This document shows positions 24,435-32,353 of a DNA stretch of 38,355 nt, piece by piece. The notes under the pieces are model-generated. The model had not been told where the DNA came from, ran no database searches, and saw nothing but the letters and a program-made list of their open reading frames with translations. Every line of letters starts with the position of its first letter. Position 1 is the first letter of the stretch. Both the position numbers and the translations under genes were made by a program. The DNA lies in contig DAVR01000048.1 in assembly GCA_002507545.1 (NCBI GenBank), positions 1-38,355 of the forward strand, in the 5' to 3' direction. This stretch comes from Archaeoglobus sp. UBA230 (GTDB lineage: Archaea > Halobacteriota > Archaeoglobi > Archaeoglobales > Archaeoglobaceae).

Positions 24435-25873
24435 AGTGGCTGATTGTTGTTATACTCACAGTTTTTATCTCAATGTCCATAACAAATTCATGCATTTACG
24501 AATACAGGGAGGCTATTTTCTATCCCAACGAGTCTCAGGAGGTTGGAAGAGACTGGATAGTCGTTAACTTCACCAACAGCTTTCCTTTCCGGCTTTATGA
24601 TATAAAGCTGGATTACAGAGGGGAGGAGATTTATATCCCGAATGTTGCTCCGGGGATCAACATAAAGATTGACCCTTACAAAACGCTCCCAAGCGAAGAT
24701 TTTCCAATCAGAGTTGACGTAGAGGTTATTTACCCAAACATAACCTACCAGGTATGGAATGACTACACTAAGAGCGTTGATGTAAACATTCAGATTCCCA
24801 TCTTTAGGGGATTTGAAAGGTGTTACGGATGCTCTGCCAATGGAAATATAACTTTTGACACATCCATCCCAGCAGGAAAAAGCTCTGAGTTTTCGATAGT
24901 GGTGAACACCACGAGCTTCGAAATCCCGGATGGAACTATTAGTTTCAAGTTGGAGGAACAAATTCCGATTAGGTATGGTGTGGAAGTTCAGATATCGGTT
25001 GAGAAGGAGCAGAGGGGAAACGACTGGTATGCTACTTTTTATCTCCAGAACAACCTGAACAGGGACGTTAGTGTGGATTTTGAAGCCTGGCACATCATTA
25101 ACTCCAAGAAGAATGAACTGTTCAACACAAGCGTTTTTCTTAAAGCTGGTGAGAACAAATCCTTCTCAGCCCCACCCGTAACGAGTGCAACTCCTCCGAT
25201 ATTTTACATGAGGGCGAGAGCTAAGATTTCTGACTCATGTGAAGCCATTATTATACCCGCTACAAAAAATGGTAACAGCTTTGTTGTTGGATATGGTGTG
25301 CTCAAGGGTTTCAACTACACCGGTGCTGGTGTAGGTGCAGGAGGTGTTGGGGGAGGTGCCAGAGTAGCAGTACCACCTGCTCCGCTTCCCCCACCAGCAC
25401 CACCTGCCCCTGCACCACAACCGGGACAACCGGTAGCTCAACCAGTGCCCATTTCAGTAAATCTTCCTGAGACAGTAATACCGCAGATCGGTATTGAAGA
25501 GGCAACAAACTACGTTGCGATGATGTTACCAGCCGCCTACGGTCTTTTCTTCGCAACTGTACTATTCCCCGTAATGACGAGAAGGGGTGTTGTTGTTGCT
25601 CGCGATTTGATAACCCCGCGTAACTATGCTCTGATCAGGGCGTATGGTAGAAGACTTTACTCCACACCATCCAATGCCTTTCCGGGATGTACGGTAATTG
25701 AGCCGGATGAGGGTATAGTTGAAAGGTTTATGAACCTTGGACTGAAAAGAGATGATGCAGAGTGCATCGCAGTTGCGCTGAAAATGAAGAAGCCGCTGAT
25801 AACAGATAAAAGAGAGGTAGCGGAAGTTGCAGCGCGGAATGGATGCATTGTCATACAGCTAAAATGGGCGTGA
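24431..25873 (+). CDS. Membrane protein: extracellular domain, Gly/Pro linker, TM and cytoplasmic PIN-like tail
   Basis: A 480-residue protein of mixed topology. It starts with a signal peptide (1-20), followed by an extracellular beta-rich domain (about 21-295) with paired Cys in CYGC. A low-complexity Gly-rich then Pro/Ala-rich linker covers about 297-340, and one transmembrane helix lies near 358-378 (MMLPAAYGLFFATVLFPV). About 100 cytoplasmic residues follow. That tail reads GLKRDDAECIAVALKMKKP and LITDKREVAEVAARNG, which strongly resembles the C-terminal half of PIN/DUF3368-type domains; the N-terminal PIN aspartate is not evident. It is coupled by ATGA to the gene before and followed by the next after 4 nt. 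Confidence 0.75.
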   Translation: MKWLIVVILTVFISMSITNSCIYEYREAIFYPNESQEVGRDWIVVNFTNSFPFRLYDIKLDYRGEEIYIPNVAPGINIKIDPYKTLPSEDFPIRVDVEVIYPNITYQVWNDYTKSVDVNIQIPIFRGFERCYGCSANGNITFDTSIPAGKSSEFSIVVNTTSFEIPDGTISFKLEEQIPIRYGVEVQISVEKEQRGNDWYATFYLQNNLNRDVSVDFEAWHIINSKKNELFNTSVFLKAGENKSFSAPPVTSATPPIFYMRARAKISDSCEAIIIPATKNGNSFVVGYGVLKGFNYTGAGVGAGGVGGGARVAVPPAPLPPPAPPAPAPQPGQPVAQPVPISVNLPETVIPQIGIEEATNYVAMMLPAAYGLFFATVLFPVMTRRGVVVARDLITPRNYALIRAYGRRLYSTPSNAFPGCTVIEPDEGIVERFMNLGLKRDDAECIAVALKMKKPLITDKREVAEVAARNGCIVIQLKWA

Positions 25874-25877
25874 GAAT

Positions 25878-26414
25878 ATGGACGAACTTGAGGTTACACT
25901 TGAAGAGTTGGTGAAAGAAGTTAGGAAGAGAGATACGATAGCTGCTCTGCTGATATCAACAGCCTTTATGCTATTTGGATTTCTCGCTCTTGTTCTACTG
26001 GACGTAATAAGGCTCAGCGAATTTATTAAGGGCATGGTTGCCATAGTTACCCTCATTGTAACTTGGCTTATGATGACAGCAGGAGTTTACATTCTGCTCT
26101 CAATGCCCCTCCCTGAGCTGCCTACAAGGATTGTAGCGGACTCAAAAGGTGTGATGGAGCTTATGAAGAGGAACTATGGTGGGAAAGTCTATGTCACTCG
26201 CCAGAATTACAGAAATCTTCCTCCGAAGGTTGGTGCAATGATGAACCTTGAAGTGGTTGATGTTCCGAGTGAGGAGGTGAAAAAGTATCTTAGTCATGGT
26301 ATGGAGCTTGCGGAGAGTATTGTGGCTGCCAAAAATTTAAGGGCAAAGGTTGTAAGTGATGTGAAGAAGAAAATTGATGGTGTTGAGGTTATCAGGGCAG
26401 AAGATTTATTTTAA
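25878..26414 (+). CDS. Two-TM membrane protein with cytoplasmic domain, third gene of the envelope operon
   Basis: An unrecognised 178-residue protein. After an acidic helix (1-20) it has two hydrophobic helices (about 21-43 and 52-75) and then about 100 soluble residues. The soluble part (GKVYVTRQNYRNLPPKV, VVDVPSEEVKKYLSHG, AKVVSDVKKKIDG) alternates strands and helices like the second half of a PIN-like or Rossmannoid domain. It is comparable in size and position to the tail of the preceding protein. The ATG follows the previous stop by 4 nt with GTGAGAAT as ribosome site. Its last 9 nt overlap hisC on the other strand. Confidence 0.7.
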   Translation: MDELEVTLEELVKEVRKRDTIAALLISTAFMLFGFLALVLLDVIRLSEFIKGMVAIVTLIVTWLMMTAGVYILLSMPLPELPTRIVADSKGVMELMKRNYGGKVYVTRQNYRNLPPKVGAMMNLEVVDVPSEEVKKYLSHGMELAESIVAAKNLRAKVVSDVKKKIDGVEVIRAEDLF

Positions 26415-27431
26415 AGCCTCCAGCAGCCTGTCATTCTGCTCCTTTTTACCAATGGTTATGCGGACATGCACACCATCAAGCCCCATGATGCTTGCATCTC
26501 TTACTATTATCCCCTTTTCGAGAAGTTTCCTTGTAAGGTCATTTTCTGAATGAACTCTAACGAGGATAAAGTTTGCCTCTGAGGGGTAGGGCTCAAGCCA
26601 GTCAATTTTTGAAAGCTTTGAAAACACTCTCTCCCTCTCAGAAACTATTTTTTCCTTTACCGACTCGTAGTAATCTTTCGACTTTATCGCAGCTATTGCA
26701 GAGTTCACAGCAGGATGGCTTATCGCAAATGGCAGGCGAACTTTCTCTATTGCCTCAGCCAAATCCGCGTTGCAAACAGCGTATCCCACTCTCATACCCG
26801 CGAGGCCGAAATACTTGGAGAAGCTTCTCAGGACTATCAAATTATCAAGCTCGTTTACCAGATCAATACAGCTTTTTCCGGAAAACTCAACATACGCCTC
26901 ATCAAGCACGACATAGTCGGAATGCATAGCTACCTCTTCAACAACTCTTCTTTCGATTGTATTCCCAGTCGGGTTGTTGGGTGAGCACAGGAAGGTCAGC
27001 TTAGGTTTTTCCGTAGCTATAACCTCTGGATCTACCACATACCCTTCAAACACCGGAAAGCTTATGGAAGCGCTTCTGAGCATCGCGTAGATTGCGTATA
27101 GGGTGTAGGACGGCATGGGAATGACAACTTTATCAAGTTCATCAATTATCACATTGCAGACGGATTGTATAAGCTCAGATGCCCCACAGCCCACAGCTAT
27201 GTTTTCGATTGGAAAGCCTGTGTAATCTGAAATCGCCTCCTTCAGTCTTCTGTAATCTGCCTTCGGATACTGGTTTATCGCTCGTATTGAATCAAGGTAG
27301 GCTTTTTTGACTTCTTCACTTGGCTCATAGGGATTCTCATTTGAACCGAGCTGAATAACATCTCTCGACGGAAAATCTTCAGGGAACATGCCGGGATCGT
27401 AGGGATTGATAAACCTGATTACCTCTCTCAT
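26406..27431 (-). CDS. hisC: Histidinol-phosphate aminotransferase
   Basis: A 341-residue fold-type I PLP enzyme that transaminates imidazole-acetol phosphate in histidine synthesis. N-terminal LGSNENPYEPS binds substrate, SPNNPTGNTI near residue 152 and LDEAYVEFSG near 178 bind PLP, and RSFSKYFGLAGMRVGYAV near 203 holds the Schiff-base lysine. The ATG at 27431 is preceded by GGGAGGATGA, a good Shine-Dalgarno that overlaps the end of the upstream luciferase-like gene. It is thus the last gene of the actin/RHH/oxidoreductase operon. The 3' end overlaps the envelope operon by 9 nt. Confidence 0.93.
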   Translation of the reverse strand: MREVIRFINPYDPGMFPEDFPSRDVIQLGSNENPYEPSEEVKKAYLDSIRAINQYPKADYRRLKEAISDYTGFPIENIAVGCGASELIQSVCNVIIDELDKVVIPMPSYTLYAIYAMLRSASISFPVFEGYVVDPEVIATEKPKLTFLCSPNNPTGNTIERRVVEEVAMHSDYVVLDEAYVEFSGKSCIDLVNELDNLIVLRSFSKYFGLAGMRVGYAVCNADLAEAIEKVRLPFAISHPAVNSAIAAIKSKDYYESVKEKIVSERERVFSKLSKIDWLEPYPSEANFILVRVHSENDLTRKLLEKGIIVRDASIMGLDGVHVRITIGKKEQNDRLLEALK

Positions 27432-27434
27432 TCT

Positions 27435-28307
27435 TCATCCTCCCTCGATCATATCTGCCAGTACACTCAACATCCTCATAGAACTTAAATCTCGGAAGAA
27501 TGGGTCTGCGAGAACCACATGATCGCAGATTTCAAGCAACTTTTTTATCTCCCTACCAACCTCTGAAATCCCACCGGAAATAGTGAAATTATTTAGTAGA
27601 AACTCTCTGTGTTTGAATAGCTTTTCTGCATCGTCACTCTTCTTTATACTTCTACCTGATCTTCTCAATTCTACAAGCTCCATAATGTCAACCTTTGAAA
27701 TTTCCTCAGCAATATCTTCCATCTTAAACTCCGAGATAAGCCTTTTACTGCCGAGAAAGACGATTGATGCGGCAATAATCAAGTCCTCTTCGAACTCGCT
27801 CGGAAGGAGAAGTGCTGGACCGTAAGCAGCTTTGAAGACATCTCCTTCAACAAATCCATCCATCCATCGGATAAATTTAGTGTTAACGGAATTGTATAGC
27901 ACTCCATCAGTCTTGGACGCAAGCTTCAGCGTTCCGGGTGAGCCTGCTCCTACCACACAGCAGCCTGATACCCTCTCAATACACTCCTTCAGTTTTTGAA
28001 AAGCTTTAGCGTTATCTCCTACACCCAATCCTAAAATGTATCTGTCACCATACCTCTGCCTTAGCGCCTCGAAGCCCTCAACTATCTCCTCACAGCTTCT
28101 TCGACTAACCGATAGTATCCCGAAACCAACATTGAGGTTTCTCGAGGCATTGCTTATTATCTCTGCAACCACAAAGGGATCAACAAAGCCTTCAAACTCA
28201 CCCACCCAAATCATCCTTATTCCAGCAATTTCAGCCAGTTTTACCCTCTCTATAATCTCCTTCTCACTCAGATCGCCATTTATGTTCAGTCCAACTCTAC
28301 CAGTCAA
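27435..28307 (-). CDS. Luciferase-like (LLM class, F420-type) oxidoreductase
   Basis: A roughly 290-residue TIM-barrel protein of the bacterial luciferase-like superfamily, which in this lineage usually uses coenzyme F420 (for example Mer). Supporting stretches are [20 protein letters not shown] at the start, [18 protein letters not shown], and [17 protein letters not shown] near 95. The open frame extends to 28400 but overlaps the RHH gene; the usable start is probably the TTG at 28307, 11 nt inside the upstream gene. It is shorter than Mer (about 330), with a divergent C terminus. The substrate is unknown. It sits between an RHH protein and hisC in one operon. Confidence 0.75.
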   Translation of the reverse strand: MTGRVGLNINGDLSEKEIIERVKLAEIAGIRMIWVGEFEGFVDPFVVAEIISNASRNLNVGFGILSVSRRSCEEIVEGFEALRQRYGDRYILGLGVGDNAKAFQKLKECIERVSGCCVVGAGSPGTLKLASKTDGVLYNSVNTKFIRWMDGFVEGDVFKAAYGPALLLPSEFEEDLIIAASIVFLGSKRLISEFKMEDIAEEISKVDIMELVELRRSGRSIKKSDDAEKLFKHREFLLNNFTISGGISEVGREIKKLLEICDHVVLADPFFRDLSSMRMLSVLADMIEGG

Positions 28308-28830
28308 GGAGCTTTTTAACACCTGCCTTTTTTGGCAATTTCTCTTCATCCTCTCCCGCATCCATGACCTTATCACTCTTAGTTTTCGGTCTGTAACCAA
28401 GTCTGTCGCCGTAAAGTTCTACCACGAATTTTGCTGCAATCTTTGCCAAATCATACATCTTTGCTTCGGTTAATTCTCTGAACTCAGTTTTTCTCCTGTC
28501 TTTCCTTCTGTCCACGTAGTACAGACAGAACAGGCATCTGTAGGGTGATATGGGGACAGGTTCTTTGTCGGAAAAAACATCTTCAAAGGTTTCGATGGCG
28601 CAATATGCACCATCACTGAACTTGCAGTATCTTACTCTCTCCTCTGAAATTTCCTTTGCAACTCTGAGAAATTCATTGAGTTCTCCTGTACTTTCTGCTC
28701 TCTTCTGCCTCTTGTAGAAATACCACTCAAGCAGAAGGTAAATGAACTCTGATGGGGATACATTTGCTTCTTCACACTTCTTCATCAGCAGTCTCTCCAT
28801 ATCCGGTGGTATGTCAACAGTTACCTTCAT
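28297..28830 (-). CDS. Ribbon-helix-helix protein with Cys4 cluster, coupled to the actin-like gene
   Basis: A 177-residue protein. Residues 1-43 form a ribbon-helix-helix DNA-binding domain ([18 protein letters not shown], then [14 protein letters not shown]). The middle contains Cys69, Cys77, Cys99 and Cys102 (YRCLFC), a likely zinc or iron-sulfur site, followed by a helical, basic C-terminal region. Its ATG overlaps the stop of the actin-like gene (ATGA). The arrangement parM-like ATPase followed by an RHH protein is that of ParMR plasmid partition modules, where ParR is an RHH adaptor. Here a redox- or metal-dependent adaptor is possible. Family of the whole protein not recognised. Confidence 0.75.
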   Translation of the reverse strand: MKVTVDIPPDMERLLMKKCEEANVSPSEFIYLLLEWYFYKRQKRAESTGELNEFLRVAKEISEERVRYCKFSDGAYCAIETFEDVFSDKEPVPISPYRCLFCLYYVDRRKDRRKTEFRELTEAKMYDLAKIAAKFVVELYGDRLGYRPKTKSDKVMDAGEDEEKLPKKAGVKKLLDW

Positions 28831-29846
28831 TTCCTGCCCTTCCTCCCCTTTCTAACTCTCCCTTTCTCATCAGCATCTAAAATTTCTTCGGACCCTTCCT
28901 CACTCCCCTCTTTTTCGCCCTCTTCTCCAGCCATGGTTTTTGCGAGCATGTAATATCCAATAGAGTTTGCCTTTATCGGGTCGTCGGGCCTCTTAACCTC
29001 ACCAATATCCTTGAAACTTTCCTGAAACATCTCATAAACTCCCGGAAGCATACTTCCTCCGCCAGTGATTGTGAAGTTCTCCACAAGCATTGTTGAAAGC
29101 CCTTCAAGCACAAGCTTTACTCTACTGGCGATTCTCTCTACCCACGAATCAACAAGGTTCTCGTATTCAGCCATTATCTCTTCTCTGCTTACGCTTACCT
29201 TCTTTCCACTTCTGATTCTTCCAACCTCATATCCTTCAGTCGTTAGCAGCTTTGTCATCTCCTCCGGAGTTATGCTGATTCCGATTCTGTTCCTCACTGC
29301 CACCTCCAGATTTTCATAGAGCTTGTCCACACCCATAAGCATCGTGTCACCCTTCAGATACTCCATATCTGCAATCACAAGGACATCCGTCGTTCCGAAA
29401 CCTATGTCAACGCAAACTCCAGTTTCAATCCCCATATAAGCCATGGTTCCTACGGGCTCTGGAAATATGAGAACCTGCGCCTTTAGCTCTGACTCCATTT
29501 CTCTTTTAAGCTCCTCTCTTTCCTTTCTCGATGATTTGACAGGTAAACCTGTGGCAATTATTGAATTGTTTTCTGCTTTTAACTTCTCTATGCCGTATCT
29601 GGCAAGTTCAAAATACGATGTGTGCAGAACTCTACCCTCATGTAAGGGTCTCAATACCTCTACATTTTCCATAGAGTGAACTATGGAGAGAGCTTCATCT
29701 CCAACATAAACACTCTTTGATTCTCCTTTTAGGCTCCAGTCTTTCTCTTCACCATAGGCAACAATGGAAGGATAAACCAGAACGTTTTTACCATCAGCGG
29801 TGATCTTTGTGTAATTCGTTCCGATGTCAACACCAATCGGTCGCAT
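28827..29846 (-). CDS. Actin/ParM-like ATPase
   Basis: A 339-residue member of the actin/Hsp70 ATPase superfamily, close in size and motifs to ParM/Ta0583-type archaeal actins. Phosphate-1 loop is IGVDIGTNYTKI at 4-15, phosphate-2 is VCVDIGFGTTDVLVI at 144-158, and the adenosine motif is FTITGGGSMLPGVYE at 258-272. After about residue 305 there is a charged tail, first acidic (GEEGEKEGSEEGSEE) and then basic ([10 protein letters not shown]). It probably polymerises with ATP. It heads an operon with an RHH protein overlapping by 4 nt, suggesting a ParM/ParR-like function in DNA segregation or positioning. A strong TATA box lies about 25 nt before the ATG. Confidence 0.88.
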   Translation of the reverse strand: MRPIGVDIGTNYTKITADGKNVLVYPSIVAYGEEKDWSLKGESKSVYVGDEALSIVHSMENVEVLRPLHEGRVLHTSYFELARYGIEKLKAENNSIIATGLPVKSSRKEREELKREMESELKAQVLIFPEPVGTMAYMGIETGVCVDIGFGTTDVLVIADMEYLKGDTMLMGVDKLYENLEVAVRNRIGISITPEEMTKLLTTEGYEVGRIRSGKKVSVSREEIMAEYENLVDSWVERIASRVKLVLEGLSTMLVENFTITGGGSMLPGVYEMFQESFKDIGEVKRPDDPIKANSIGYYMLAKTMAGEEGEKEGSEEGSEEILDADEKGRVRKGRKGRK

Positions 29847-29864
29847 GAAGTAAGTTGAGTTGTG

Positions 29865-29876
29865 TTATATAAAAAA
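29865..29876 (-). promoter_or_regulatory. TATA box of the actin-like operon
   Basis: TTTTTTATATAA on the minus strand is centred about 25 nt before the ATG at 29846, so the operon is probably leaderless. Confidence 0.65.
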
Positions 29877-29893
29877 TTTCTTCGAGGTTACAG

Positions 29894-29900
29894 TTTTAAA
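29894..29900 (+). promoter_or_regulatory. TATA box of the divergent RHH gene
   Basis: TTTTAAA is centred 25 nt before the ATG at 29922. Together with the actin promoter it fills a 75-nt divergent control region. Confidence 0.5.
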
Positions 29901-29921
29901 GGGATGTGCTGACAAAAGCCC

Positions 29922-30494
29922 ATGCCAAAAGTGAGAGTTCACACAACCATATCACCCGAAACATACAGAAAAATCGAGGAGCTGAAAAAGGAGTACAAAA
30001 CATTGAGTAATATCATTGAAAAAGCTGTTAGCTTGCTTTATAATTCTGAAAACGTCAAAAACGTGAGTGATTATGACATCCTCCTTCTTAGCTTCGTCAA
30101 AGAATTGAATTTCACACTGTGTGCTAAAGACCACTACACTGCTCTTGCTGAAAGGGATACAGAGAGGGCTGTGAAGGAGAGTATGTTGGAAATGGCTGTA
30201 AAGTACATCTCAAAGAGACCGATAAGTGACCTCAGCTTGGAGGAGTTGCTTGAGAACGTGAGTAAGCTCTGGCAAATTTTGAACAGAGCAGAGCATGTGG
30301 AGGTTGAGAGGATCGAAAACAAGATCAATTTCGTGTTCTATCATGACATGAGAAGCTTGGCTGTTTCGGAGATTCACTTAAACTTGATCAAATACCTTTT
30401 CGATAAATATTACTCTGACAGCTACGAGATGAGCGTTGACACCATTACGGTTAACGGCTTCTCGGTGGTTTTTAGCCGTATTAGCTGTAGATAG
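29922..30494 (+). CDS. Ribbon-helix-helix domain protein divergent from the actin operon
   Basis: A 190-residue protein with an N-terminal RHH domain (residues 3-42: KVRVHTTISPETYRKIEELK and LSNIIEKAVSLLY). A mainly helical middle follows (about 45-130, with two Cys-free acidic helices), then a C-terminal segment of strands (KINFVFYHDMRSLAVSEIH, TITVNGFSVVFSRI). I do not recognise the C-terminal part. It is transcribed away from the actin-like gene from a 75-nt shared region. It may regulate that operon or be a second adaptor. The 3' end overlaps the alcohol dehydrogenase gene by 14 nt. Confidence 0.75.
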   Translation: MPKVRVHTTISPETYRKIEELKKEYKTLSNIIEKAVSLLYNSENVKNVSDYDILLLSFVKELNFTLCAKDHYTALAERDTERAVKESMLEMAVKYISKRPISDLSLEELLENVSKLWQILNRAEHVEVERIENKINFVFYHDMRSLAVSEIHLNLIKYLFDKYYSDSYEMSVDTITVNGFSVVFSRISCR

Positions 30495-31626
30495 TCCCGT
30501 AAATCGCCTTTTTTACTAACTCTCTCATCTCATCTTTCTTCACAACTCTGGGATTTCTCGACACGTGCCTCTCGCTCAGGAAGATTCTCTCAACTATCTC
30601 GTCAACATCATCTTCACTCGCTCCGACATCGAAAAGCTTTGTGGGGATGCATAGGTCTTCAAGAAGTTTCATGAATCCGACTCCCGAGTGTAGGGCAGCA
30701 TCCCTAAGCGACATTCCATCAACATCCACTCCGAGAAGCTGGGATATTTTGGCATGCTTTTCCAAATCTGCTATTGCATTGTACTGCAGAACGTAGGGCA
30801 TCGTAATCCCAACGCTTCTTCCATGAGGGCTTTTGTGGATATAAGAGTGGGCATAGCCGAGAGCGTGACCGAGAGAAGTTCCTGCAACGTTAAATGCTAT
30901 TCCAGCAAGAAGGGAGGCGTAGGACATCTCTGCACGAGCTTTAAGGTTTTTTCCGTTCGAGTAAGCTTCTCTGACGGCTTTTGCACCAATTTTTATGGCT
31001 TGCTCAGCAAACATGTCCGTTACGGGATTTGCGAGGATGGATGTGTATGCTTCAATGGCGTGACAGATCGCGTCAATTCCTGCATTTGCTGTCACTTCAG
31101 GAGGTGCAGAAAGTGTTAGCTTGGGGTCAACAACAGCGATGTCAGCATACAGAGATTCACTGTCAAAAACGTACTTAACTTCCCTTCCCGGAATTTTAAA
31201 CACCGCAAGCTTTGTAACTTCTGAACCAGTCCCTGCGGTTGTGGGGCAGAGGATGAGCTTTGCGCTTCTTTCTGGAAGCTCTTTTCCGATAAATTCTGAG
31301 ACATTCAAACCTTTACCTGCTGCAACTGCTGAGAGCTTTGCAACGTCAAGAGTGCTTCCCCCACCAACACCAACGACCGTGTCAAATTCAGTATTGTTGA
31401 GAACTTCATCAACAATACCAATTTCAGGCTCTGGTTCGACCTTGCTCCAGAGTTCGCAGTCAAATTCCTTTAAAATCTCACATATCTCCTCCCCAACCCT
31501 CTTCATTGCTATATCTGTGATGATCACTACTTTCTTACCCCCAACCCTCCTAACCTCCTTGTCCAACTCTTTGATGCGGTCAAGCCCGAAAACAACTTTA
31601 ACGCAGCTGAAGGTGAAGCTATCCAA
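30481..31626 (-). CDS. Iron-containing alcohol dehydrogenase
   Basis: About 381 residues, group III Fe-dependent alcohol dehydrogenase. NAD binding shows as VVGVGGGSTLDVAKL near residue 85 and PTTAGTGSEVT near 130. The metal site is in NAGIDAICHAIEAYTS near 182 and GTSLGHALGYAHSYIHKSPHG near 252, with conserved Asp and three His. The frame reaches back to a TTG at 31653, but a TTG at 31626 lies 5 nt after GGGGGTGG and is the likelier start, overlapping the TauE-like gene by 8 nt. It is the last gene of the six-gene operon running from 37008. The substrate is an aldehyde or hydroxy acid not readable from sequence. Confidence 0.88.
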   Translation of the reverse strand: MDSFTFSCVKVVFGLDRIKELDKEVRRVGGKKVVIITDIAMKRVGEEICEILKEFDCELWSKVEPEPEIGIVDEVLNNTEFDTVVGVGGGSTLDVAKLSAVAAGKGLNVSEFIGKELPERSAKLILCPTTAGTGSEVTKLAVFKIPGREVKYVFDSESLYADIAVVDPKLTLSAPPEVTANAGIDAICHAIEAYTSILANPVTDMFAEQAIKIGAKAVREAYSNGKNLKARAEMSYASLLAGIAFNVAGTSLGHALGYAHSYIHKSPHGRSVGITMPYVLQYNAIADLEKHAKISQLLGVDVDGMSLRDAALHSGVGFMKLLEDLCIPTKLFDVGASEDDVDEIVERIFLSERHVSRNPRVVKKDEMRELVKKAIYGTIYS

Positions 31627-32353
31627 ACAAACCACCCCCGTATCTGACGACAAGTATCGCAGACAGAACTATCACGACACCAAGCATTATCCTCTTTAAG
31701 CTCTCCCCATCAAGCCTTCCGAGTATTTTCCTGCCTGTAAAATAGGCTGCAGCAACAAAAGGGGCGAGAAAAACGAGTTTGGTCAGCACCCCATAGCTAA
31801 CATGCCCGAAAGCGACAAAGGCTGAAAGTGTCACCGTGTCTATCACCACAAGATACGTTATCATGAAACTGCGAATGAAAGCACCGTTGTATCCCTGATT
31901 TGCAAGGCCAATCACTATTTGTGGCCCGTTTACACCGGTTAAAACGCCCATGATACCGCTTACAAATCCCAAAGTTAAAAACATGGGCTTAGCTCTTCTA
32001 ACTCTAAAACTCACACCGAAAAGCATCAGCGAGGCTAAAATACCCATCCCCAATCCAATCAGCAATCCCACAATCTCCTGAGATGCAATTCCGAAAAGAA
32101 ATATACCTGCCGCAACGCCAGCAAATCCTCCGAAATAAATCTCCCTTATGCTGAAGTTCAGTTTCTCCCTAAAAACGAAAATTATGTTTACTAAGGATTC
32201 GAGGAGGATCAGAAGAACCACGGCCTCCTTCGGTGGCAGAATGTTGGAGAAAATTGGTGAGAGAAAGATTGCACTTCCAAAGCCTGTAACTACTCTGATT
32301 GTGAAGGCTATGAGAGTTAGCAGACACATTATAGCCAGTGTTAGTGGCGTCAT
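31619..32353 (-). CDS. TauE/SafE family membrane transporter
   Basis: A 244-residue membrane protein with about eight hydrophobic helices and the family pattern of two related halves. VTGFGSAIFLSPIFSNILPP near residue 23 and VLTGVNGPQIVIGLA near 135 are the paired signature loops. The family exports sulfite, sulfonates or organic acids. It starts with ATGA overlapping the hydroxyacid dehydrogenase gene and has no Shine-Dalgarno of its own, so translation is coupled. In the operon it could release sulfite or another anion made by the catabolic enzymes. Confidence 0.85.
   Translation of the reverse strand: MTPLTLAIMCLLTLIAFTIRVVTGFGSAIFLSPIFSNILPPKEAVVLLILLESLVNIIFVFREKLNFSIREIYFGGFAGVAAGIFLFGIASQEIVGLLIGLGMGILASLMLFGVSFRVRRAKPMFLTLGFVSGIMGVLTGVNGPQIVIGLANQGYNGAFIRSFMITYLVVIDTVTLSAFVAFGHVSYGVLTKLVFLAPFVAAAYFTGRKILGRLDGESLKRIMLGVVIVLSAILVVRYGGGLFG

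Noticed and set aside
24488..25093. A 201-codon minus-strand open frame inside the envelope operon
   Set aside because: Antisense to the 480-residue membrane protein, whose signal peptide, linker and helix are coherent; no promoter or family features.
25322..25440. G-rich then C-rich repeat-like DNA
   Set aside because: It is explained by codons of the Gly-rich and Pro/Ala-rich linker of the membrane protein.
29847..29921. ParC-like iteron array between the actin operon and the divergent RHH gene
   Set aside because: I looked for direct repeats and found only the two TATA boxes; no repeated unit is visible in the 75 nt.
31121..31699. A 192-codon plus-strand open frame across the alcohol dehydrogenase gene
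   Set aside because: Antisense shadow of a conserved enzyme; Ser/Thr/Pro-rich low-quality translation.
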